The notes beneath the pieces were generated by a model. The model was given only the letters and a program-made list of their open reading frames with translations, was not told the origin of the DNA and did not search any database. From assembly GCA_010015655.1 (NCBI GenBank), contig ML976699.1, positions 465,038-529,037 on the forward strand: 64,000 nt of DNA. The letters are read 5' to 3'. Source of the stretch: Bimuria novae-zelandiae CBS 107.79. Taxonomy: Eukaryota; Ascomycota; Dothideomycetes; Pleosporales; Didymosphaeriaceae. Below are positions 57,337 through 64,000 of the stretch, piece after piece; position 1 is the first letter of the stretch; each line of letters starts with the position of its first letter. Both the position numbers and the translations under genes were made by a program.

Positions 57337-58746
57337 GATTGCGATAGTAGAAGTGTGTTCGAGATGGTAATGGTAGTAGTGGTAGTAGTAGTGACTTTCA
57401 GGAGTCTTGAACTGAGAGAGGATTAGATGTTGCTTGGAGTGGTTTGATGGTTGACTGGAGGGCAAACGAGGTGATATTTATATGTCTCTGAATCTGTTCA
57501 ATCTCCCGGACTCAAATTACCTCCATCACTCATTATGAAGATCATCGCCGTTTCTATGCATTCCTCTTTGGGATACTCCTTGCACCTTTTTTATCCACGT
57601 GGTTCTTATGTACGTAACTCCAGTATAGCGTTCCCGACCTATAGTTCCCGGAGTAGTTAGCTCTCAGGTATCTTACTGTGCACGGGTAGCGTAAACCATC
57701 CCCATGGGGGCGGAAGCTAAGTACGGCCGTAGTACGTTACGTCGGCAACGTGACTCCGGCCTGGATCAAATTCCTGCGATCCTAATCAGGAAATTATATG
57801 GTTATCAATGACATAAGAGATGACTAAGTAGTGGAGTTTAAGTCGTGCATGGACTTGAACGTGGCGCGTTCAAGCTGAAGTTACTGTTCTCCGTGCCGAT
57901 CATTTGCGAAAGTCCTGTCACCAATGAATCTGTCTGTAGTTTATATTCAGCATTCCAAGACTACGTGCCTGCTCACGATGTGTCAAGAGAGTATTGCTGG
58001 TTTTTTCTGTAGAACACAAACTAGGGGCCCATATTCAATTGTCTGGAAAAGTTTCCTAGCATACCATCTGAGATCGGACAGCTACTGTAGAGCTACATGT
58101 ATTATTACAAGCATTCAGAAACAACGAGATAGTCCCCATAAAAACTGAAGTAGTGCCCATCGTTATTACCATCCATTGGTAGCAGAAGATGGAGAAAGAT
58201 GTAGTGGTTTCGATCATCCGCGTAACCTGAAACAACGCTTGAGCACAGCCACCCCAGCCAGGTCTCAATGTTATCTGTAACGGTTACATCATACCATTTT
58301 CCTACCACGGATAAGCTACATTACTACGAGATGGATCTCGATTCACGACAAATAACTCATTAAGGAATTCCTACAGGGTCAGTGATGCTGTGTGCTGGAA
58401 CGTAACGTTAACACGTAGAATCGATTATTTTAGGCGTACATAACTTTTACATCTTCATATACCGCCGCCGGATGTTAACACCGCGCCTCGGCCTAACAGA
58501 TTATCCAGTACGGATTTGCACACGGTTCAAGAATGTGATTGATACACGTAACAACTACTTGACGAAACCTTCGTTGACTTCGTAGACCATATTCTCTCCA
58601 GTGACCATGTCCTAATGGCTATCTCCAGTGCCGCTTCAGTTTACCCCGTCCAAACTTCGGGTCCTGGGTTCTTGTAATCATCTCTAGGGCGATCGCCCCA
58701 GTATCTCATTGAATGAGGGCGCCATATCGCTGGTTGCGTCAGTACC
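57337..58746. other. 1.4 kb without a supported gene
   Basis: The right of this stretch is the 3' flank of the AA9-like gene. The left is the promoter side of the cysteine-rich gene, with short CTA/CAT-type simple repeats near 57365-57395. A 70-codon minus frame at 58056-58308 has no recognisable features. Confidence 0.45.
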
Positions 58747-59733
58747 TCACTTTAGTATGAAGAGATAGCTGGCACTTGACATACATCTGTCGAACCAATC
58801 GTACGCTCCGGGAAACTTGATCATCGGCCCAGGATTGCCTTATCATCGTTAGCCACGAAGCGACGCTACTTGGAAAGCTGACCCGCCTCCGCCAGGACCT
58901 TTAACATCCACTTGTACGCACCCGAGAAAAAACTCGGCCCCTTGAACACGAAGGGCGTTATGATAGGCAATGTATTCCACCTTGAGCAAGTATTTTCCGG
59001 ATGGTGTGGTCTTTGGAATGGTAGCGTTGAGCTGTGGAGGAGTATCAGCATCCTAAGGTACTCTCTTTATTGCTCTAACATTGACAGAGCATAACATATC
59101 TCGCTCTTCTCATATAGGTCCCAAGTTTTCCCATCCGTCGTTCCAATATGTTTGATCTTGAACCAATCGCCGTCTCCGGCGTAATTTACGAGATCGTCAT
59201 TGGGAGCTCGGGACAGGTAAATTTGTGCTCCACCGGGATGGTACATCGTCTGGGTATACTACTCCCTAGTGTCAATGACCGAGAACCTCATTGGTAGCAA
59301 CGACTCTAGCTTTGCCTCGGGTCCTCAACGGCTCAAGCACGTGCGCACTCACATTTTCGCGGCCATCGAAGTCGCCTTCATAATTCGGCTGAGGGAAGAA
59401 CGAGACTTCATCACCCGCTTGAAGTAGCAAGATTTCTGTCGTCTTTGCGCTTGCAAACGCTCCTCTTCCACAGCGAATCTCGTCGGAGAACACGTCTTGA
59501 TGCGGCCAGCCTCTAACCAGGGGGTCTGGGTCGGAGTAAGGAGGCGGTCCAGGTCCGAGTTTACGGACGTATTGCCAAGCGTTGCTGCGAGCGCCGCTGT
59601 TAACAGAAATAACAGAGAAGATCCCTGTTTCACGGTAAGCACATGTAATTTTTTGAGAGCGAGACATCGTACAATGAGCTTCGAAAGCCGGCAGTATGGT
59701 CGTAAGAGCGACAAGGAGAGCTGCTAACTTCAT
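58747..59733 (-). CDS. AA9 (GH61) lytic polysaccharide monooxygenase-like gene, frame unresolved
   Basis: AA9 enzymes cleave cellulose and related glucans oxidatively with copper. The best model is exon 1 59733-59673, exon 2 59624-59353, exon 3 59258 to about 59110, exon 4 59052-58870, exon 5 58815-58747. The signal peptide MKLAALLVALTTILPAFEA leaves His as mature residue 1 (HWIFSVISVN after splicing). Family motifs are NAWQYVRKL, DEIRCGRGAF, TMYHPGGAQIYLSRAP (second copper His), GDGDWFKI, LNATIPKTTPSGKYLLKVEY and FPGAYD near the end. The segment equivalent to the usual AQFYISC reads AEFFLGC, so the axial Tyr is Phe. No splice choice joins exons 3 and 4 in frame: donors there have the wrong phase by one base. 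The gene may be a recent pseudogene or contain an assembly error. Confidence 0.75.
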
Positions 59734-61010
59734 GCTAGGCGAAATGGAAGTCTGGCCGCTGCGTTGTAACAGAAATCCAGTAATTTGATCGAGAAGCTAT
59801 CAAGGAACAAGAAACGCTCCTCCAGGCTTTGGTAAGTATAGCTGGGCTAAATAAGTGGGAAGGAATGCGATGCATGTGGTTGTGGAGTTGTTTCTCGGAC
59901 AATATCCATTACAATAAGCAGGGACACACATGCATGCAAGCTCTTCGCCCCGCAGCAGGTTGCGTACCGTAGCACAATCTTCCATATGAGCGACATCAGG
60001 CAATATCAGCTCAAATGAACCGTGCCTCATTTGCAAGTAACTGCGCACCCTCAACTGAATCCATGAGCAACTGACCGGGCAAGGTCGTTTGATGTGGAAA
60101 GTTGTTGTGGCATGAAGACCAACCGACTCAAGCAATCTCTTGCGCAGGGAAGAACATGACAGAAGTCCTCTCCGCGCGGGCTCTGCACTCTTGATACAGA
60201 AAGGCTGTTTTCATGTTTAACAATATATTGTCGTATAACGAGTGTCCAGAGACGAATAAAAACTTATAGAAATCCCCAAAGTCACAACGCAGCCAATTAC
60301 ACATAAGACTCAGCAACAATAGAGCTAGAAGCCCTCGGTGCTACCTTGAAGAAAGCGAAAGCAAACCAGCTCATGACTAGTGTACCTAAGCACCTCCCTG
60401 AAATATGGAAGTATTCATCAGCCCTCATCCAAGATGCTTCAAGTCTCTCCCTGCCCCAAATACCCACCCGGTACACCATGGCAAGAAGGGAATTTCATAT
60501 CAATGTCGGGCTGATCACATTCGGGCATGACTTCGCACCAATTCTCCTTTCCCCATCTGAGCCGCGCTTTCTGTTCCAAACGGAAGTCCGTCCCTACGCT
60601 GACGTCGCTGAACCTGGTCTGCAAATGCACTTTCCACTGGGATCTCGAGTGTGGCGTCTTATGGCACTACGGAAATGTGTTCCATGTAGCGTTGCGGGCG
60701 GTAGCAGAGTTCTGTCCAGCGACCGAGACGCGATCGTACAAAGTCTGTAAGCCGATCGTTAAATAATTCTTCTTGTCTTGAAGAAGGATCCGCTGCAACG
60801 TGGGAGTGATGCCGGAGGGGCTCTTACCGGTGCGTAGACTGTGAACCAAATAACTCATGTATATCCCCCTCTGCCACTAGAGGTAAGCTATCTCCTATAT
60901 ACCCAGGCGCAAACATCCTAGATAACTGGCAAACAGCAAACAAAAGGAAAATAAGCCATCAGCTCGGTGGCAAACATCAAAAACAAACAAAAGGAAAACA
61001 AGCCATCAGC
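59734..61010. other. 1.3 kb without a supported gene
   Basis: Several 60-134-codon frames overlap on both strands. A minus frame at 59800-60135 has a small cysteine cluster (CMCVPAYCNGYC) but no signal peptide or obvious first exon. The tandem duplication 60938-61028 lies at the right edge. Confidence 0.45.
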
Positions 61011-61028
61011 TCAGTGGCAAACATCAAA
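60938..61028. repeat. Tandem duplication, two 44-bp copies, 47-bp period
   Basis: Copies at 60938-60981 and 60985-61028 share AAACAAAAGGAAAA, GCCATCAGCTC and GTGGCAAACATCAAA and differ at about three positions. The right copy contains the last codons and the TGA of the secreted-protein gene that ends at 61011, so the duplication copied the gene's 3' end outward. Confidence 0.9.
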
Positions 61029-61352
61029 CCTCACATAGACTGAGTTCCACACTGCTTTTGTTTCAACTTCCATGTTTTTGTTGCTTGTGCATTCGATTTC
61101 TTCTAGATAGACGTCGCCTCTGAGTTCGGGTGTTTTGAACTCGATCTCGACTAGACAGGCCTTGCCATCCAGCATGAAGGTATTGATAGGCTTGTCTGTC
61201 GGAGTATAGGTGAGATCTAGAGATTCGGGGTTATCAAATGGAGCAATTTTGATCTCGAACGGACAATAGCCGGTCCATGTCAGGTTCGTCTCTGCGAGGA
61301 TTCGAGTGATGAACAAGGTTGCAAACAGGTTGAATACTTTGAAAACGCCCAT
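61011..61352 (-). CDS. Small secreted protein, unknown (candidate effector)
   Basis: 113 aa in one exon. The signal peptide MGVFKVFNLFATLFITRILA precedes a mature chain starting ETNLTWTGYCPFEIK, with four cysteines (GYCPF, KACLV, IECTS and DVCH), enough for two disulphides, and one N-glycosylation site (NLT). Alternating hydrophobic segments (LTYTP, TFMLDGKACLVEIEF, SVYVRFDV) suggest a beta-sheet fold. No family recognised. The promoter (61353-61500) is ordinary. The 3' end is duplicated in tandem. Confidence 0.7.
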   Translation of the reverse strand: MGVFKVFNLFATLFITRILAETNLTWTGYCPFEIKIAPFDNPESLDLTYTPTDKPINTFMLDGKACLVEIEFKTPELRGDVYLEEIECTSNKNMEVETKAVWNSVYVRFDVCH

Positions 61353-63374
61353 CGTGTGCCGTTGAGAGAGTAAAATCTGGAGTTGTTAAAGACGGAGTTA
61401 TTCAGGTGGGTGCTTGTCTGTCTTGAGAGGTAGTATCAGAGTGGGCTAGAGGACGATGCTTGTTCATGATTCGGAAGATTGTATATGGTATGTTCGTGAG
61501 TGGAACGCCGTAAGCGCGTCGAGAGTAATATTAGTCCAGTTTAGCAATTGTAAACACCTGCAGTATTGAGCCATATCTCGTACGAGGTGGTGATGCAGTT
61601 AGTATCTCACGGTTACACAACATCAATGTTTGGGTCTTCTGACTACTTTGGCAATATCTCCATGCCATCGCTCCCATTTAGCCCCAATTCGATCGCATAA
61701 TTCGATAGAAGTCGAATTAAGTCGAATGCCGACAAAGCGCTAAGCGCTTAGGCTGACGGCTTTATAGAGGCTTATTGCGATTTTCATGTTCGAGATGCAA
61801 ATCGTACATTGCACATCAGCGATCAAACAAGTACCGTATCGCAAGAGCCTAAAGCTGCCATCCGTCACAACATAATTCTTGGTATAATATTGGAAGAAGG
61901 CAACAGCTGATTAGTAAGTGGAAAAAACATACTTGAAATTATTCTCGCAATGTTAACAGAAACGATTAAAAGTGTAAGGAAAGTATCATGAGTTCGAGGG
62001 GAGGCCAGCGATCGCTGGTCTACGCCCTCGCATCTCCGCCCTATTTTATGCTTGTTCCGGTGCACCCTTCTGTTGCTGTAATCGTCGTGTTTTTTTGGTT
62101 GCTGTGTGTCGCATGATTTGTTCAGGTCATTGAAGACGACAAGAGAAAAGCTGGCAGCGCCCTAATTGATGTTAACCCAGCGAAAACTGCAGCTCAGTCG
62201 GTCTGCATTCGATCAGCAAAAGGTAGTTTCGGTTTTTTTGTCAGTCTCTTTCCACAAGATTGAAGAGCTGTTCAACACCCGGGCTTGTACTCAACACCAT
62301 ACTACTCACCTACCTGTGGTTCTCGATTAGAATGGAAAACACACATCAACAAGATGTTCGGAACAAATCGAGTTCTTTTTTGCGCTTTCTACCGCGGCTT
62401 CACAAAGCTTGCGAAGCTCCAAAGTTAATGGCAAACCCACCCTACAATTCTTTCATCCCCATACATCTAGAGACAAACGTGTTCAGATTAGCACAGCCTC
62501 TATTACAGTGACGTACCGCAACTATTCCATCGAAACTCTATAAGGTATTCGAGCTTATTCTTTCGGAGGCTTCACGGCCGGGATGAAACATGTCGGTCGC
62601 GACGGGGTGACATCCTTGCTTGCATCTGCAACGGTTTATTCCTCCTCTTGTGTACCCAGGCCAGGAAAAACGCCAGCATGTTTAGCTTCACTTGCGCCAT
62701 CGCGTTCTTCCAGAACCTCTTGTATGGACTGATGTATACGTAGACGCCTGAGCTGGTTCCCGCTCCGGTGCGTGGTACAGCAGACGGATCGATCGAAGAT
62801 GTGTTTTAGACTCTTCAAGACGCATTTGTTTCCCATACAAACAGATCCAAAGGGTGTTGTAGCATAGCAATCCAAATATTGCCAAAAATTGGTTGATCAT
62901 AGGAGCTAACGAGATCATAAACCTCCTTGAAGAGCTTACTGATATCTGTCAATAATTCTCTGTCATGTGAGTTCCCTGAGGTCAGTCGCGTTCGTTACAG
63001 GGCTTGCTCCTTGGGAAATCCTCCTCAAAATTTTTATAATTTTTTATTTTTTTGGCAGTGCGCTCGTGGTGTAATTCGTGGGAGCCAGCAACTGCCAAGA
63101 TAGTCAGGTGTTGCAAGTCACGGTCGTCACTTTCACCGCCGATTAGTCAGGGGCGAGCTGTTCGCGCCTTCCTTAAATCTACCTGCACACGACCTCATAA
63201 AAACAGACCACTGCGACCACTGCGCCCACCACAGTCACCCACACAGTCCCTTGCACCCACCGCCGACCTTTCCGCCATTAAGCCGGTGCCTGCGTCCACA
63301 TATACGTGCCTGGATTCCTTTGTTCGAAACTTATATAATATTCACCCGCGAACGACCAGTTCACCACCGACAAT
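61353..63374. other. 2 kb without a supported gene
   Basis: Frames of 60-90 codons at 61865-62065, 62260-62511 and 62636-62918 show no domain. 63030-63374 is likely promoter of the next gene, with an AT-rich patch at 63031-63055 followed by C-rich sequence. Confidence 0.45.
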
Positions 63375-64000
63375 ATGGCGGCCTCTCCCACGGAGAGCAG
63401 CGCTTTTGCCGCTACATTCTTACAGTACAGGGATCTGTTCCAAGCCAATGGCAAAGCAGACCGACTGCAGGCGAGCATAGTAGAGGCTCATTCCGTTCTC
63501 CTCGAAGCATACAAAACAGGAGCAAAGCAACTCGACCAGCTACTGGTAGTGAAGCTGTTTCCCGAAATGCACCGCTTACAGAATCATGCGAACCCAGAAG
63601 TAGGCACTCGAGCACGAGAGTATTGGGACGAATGGTGTGCAGCCTTCGAACGCGAAGCTTTGCCTGCGATATATCGATATACCAGCTCTGATAAGGAATC
63701 GGGAGACGTAGAAGATCTGACACAGCAGCTGGGTAAAGTGATCGAACGAGACCAGTGGGTCAGCGAAGCTTTTGAGAAGATGATGCAGACCGGACTGCAC
63801 TTTGAATCCCTCCGCGACGTTCCCATTTCGCAAACAATTCGGAGTCCGCAATCAGGCGAAGCTCCTTCCGATCCGACGTCGACACCCAAATTCTTCGCTC
63901 TTCCGACGAAGGATAGACCTGTGAAAAGCTTTCTGGGCAATATGCGCCAATGCATCGATCCGCCGGAGCGCAACCCCAGCCTGGATTACCAAATACTCGA
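63375..64000 (+). CDS. N-terminal part of an unidentified protein, runs off the window
   Basis: From ATG 63375 (MAASPTESSAFAATFLQYRD) the frame stays open for 208 codons to the window end. It is helical and rich in Glu, Gln and Leu (QASIVEAHSVLLEAYKTGAK; LTQQLGKVIERDQWVSEAF), then becomes Pro/Ser-rich (SPQSGEAPSDPTSTPKFFAL). It has no signal peptide or membrane segment. I do not recognise the family. The consistent codon use and length support a real gene. Its 3' end and any introns lie beyond the window. Confidence 0.65.
   Translation, partial: MAASPTESSAFAATFLQYRDLFQANGKADRLQASIVEAHSVLLEAYKTGAKQLDQLLVVKLFPEMHRLQNHANPEVGTRAREYWDEWCAAFEREALPAIYRYTSSDKESGDVEDLTQQLGKVIERDQWVSEAFEKMMQTGLHFESLRDVPISQTIRSPQSGEAPSDPTSTPKFFALPTKDRPVKSFLGNMRQCIDPPERNPSLDYQIL

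Noticed and set aside
57205..57465. Unspliced 86-codon reading of the cysteine-rich gene
   Set aside because: It ends after CAEFY and leaves the cysteine-dense downstream frame without a signal peptide. The spliced model joins both.
1..64000. CRISPR arrays, operons, riboswitches
   Set aside because: Spliced nuclear fungal genes throughout. No regularly spaced repeat array was seen, and the tandem repeats found have only two to four copies.

Overview
The window looks like nuclear DNA of a filamentous ascomycete, most likely a Dothideomycete (Pleosporales-like). That placement is inference. It rests on short GT-AG introns of about 48-96 bp, fungal-only families (HET, fungal rhodopsin-domain protein, BIM1-like copper protein, AA9 LPMO, SesA/NACHT NLR), and a two-compartment layout. 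Gene-bearing DNA of ordinary composition alternates with very AT/TpA-rich blocks in which transposon reading frames carry stops where Gln or Trp is expected, the pattern left by repeat-induced point mutation (RIP).

Layout. 1-1.2 kb: ordinary DNA, no convincing gene. 1.2-16.8 kb: RIP-degraded nested transposons, namely a solo LTR with target duplication (2730-2943), a Ty3/gypsy element (3597-8635) cut inside its integrase by a Ty1/copia element (8636-14714), whose 3' LTR is cut by a pogo-type DNA transposon (14715-16834). The right flank of that transposon does not resume the LTR, so a rearrangement joined this stack to the next gene, an intact three-exon HET gene (17.0-19.0 kb). 19.6-20.6 kb: rhodopsin-domain membrane protein. 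22.3-23.1 kb: relic of a heme-thiolate peroxidase. 24.5-25.4 kb: BIM1/X325-like secreted copper protein.

27.1-36.4 kb is a compact housekeeping block: NUP82-like nucleoporin and CBP20 cap-binding subunit (divergent), PLP-synthase glutaminase PDX2/SNO1 and 4'-phosphopantetheinyl transferase (divergent, about 250 bp apart), a small membrane peptide, a DJ-1/PfpI protein, and a FAD-dependent DAO-type oxidoreductase converging on it.

37.2-46.1 kb is a second AT-rich block: a Fot/pogo element (37215-41197) split by another pogo element (38821-40946), a second solo LTR (42617-42839), and unassigned degraded repeats. Its right border cuts off the 5' end of an APH/AIM9-like kinase gene (46.1-47.8 kb), which is followed by an inverted, broken 3' fragment of the same broad family. 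A third AT-rich block (49.3-50.3 kb) precedes an NLR pseudogene (50.6-53.6 kb) with a frameshift in its Walker A motif. 54.5-64 kb carries a small conserved fungal protein, a tRNA-Gly(UCC), a 16-cysteine secreted peptide, an AA9-like LPMO gene with an unusual active site, a second small secreted protein, and the start of a gene running off the window.

How it fits together. The central block is ordinary metabolism and RNA biology. Candidate interaction and recognition genes (HET, NLR, APH-like kinase, small secreted proteins, LPMO) lie beside or between the AT-rich blocks, and several are broken. I found no clearly new multi-gene system. The most unusual items are the transposon-mediated junction beside the HET gene, the broken NLR, the LPMO active-site variant, and three transposon families whose terminal repeats share a doubled-site design.
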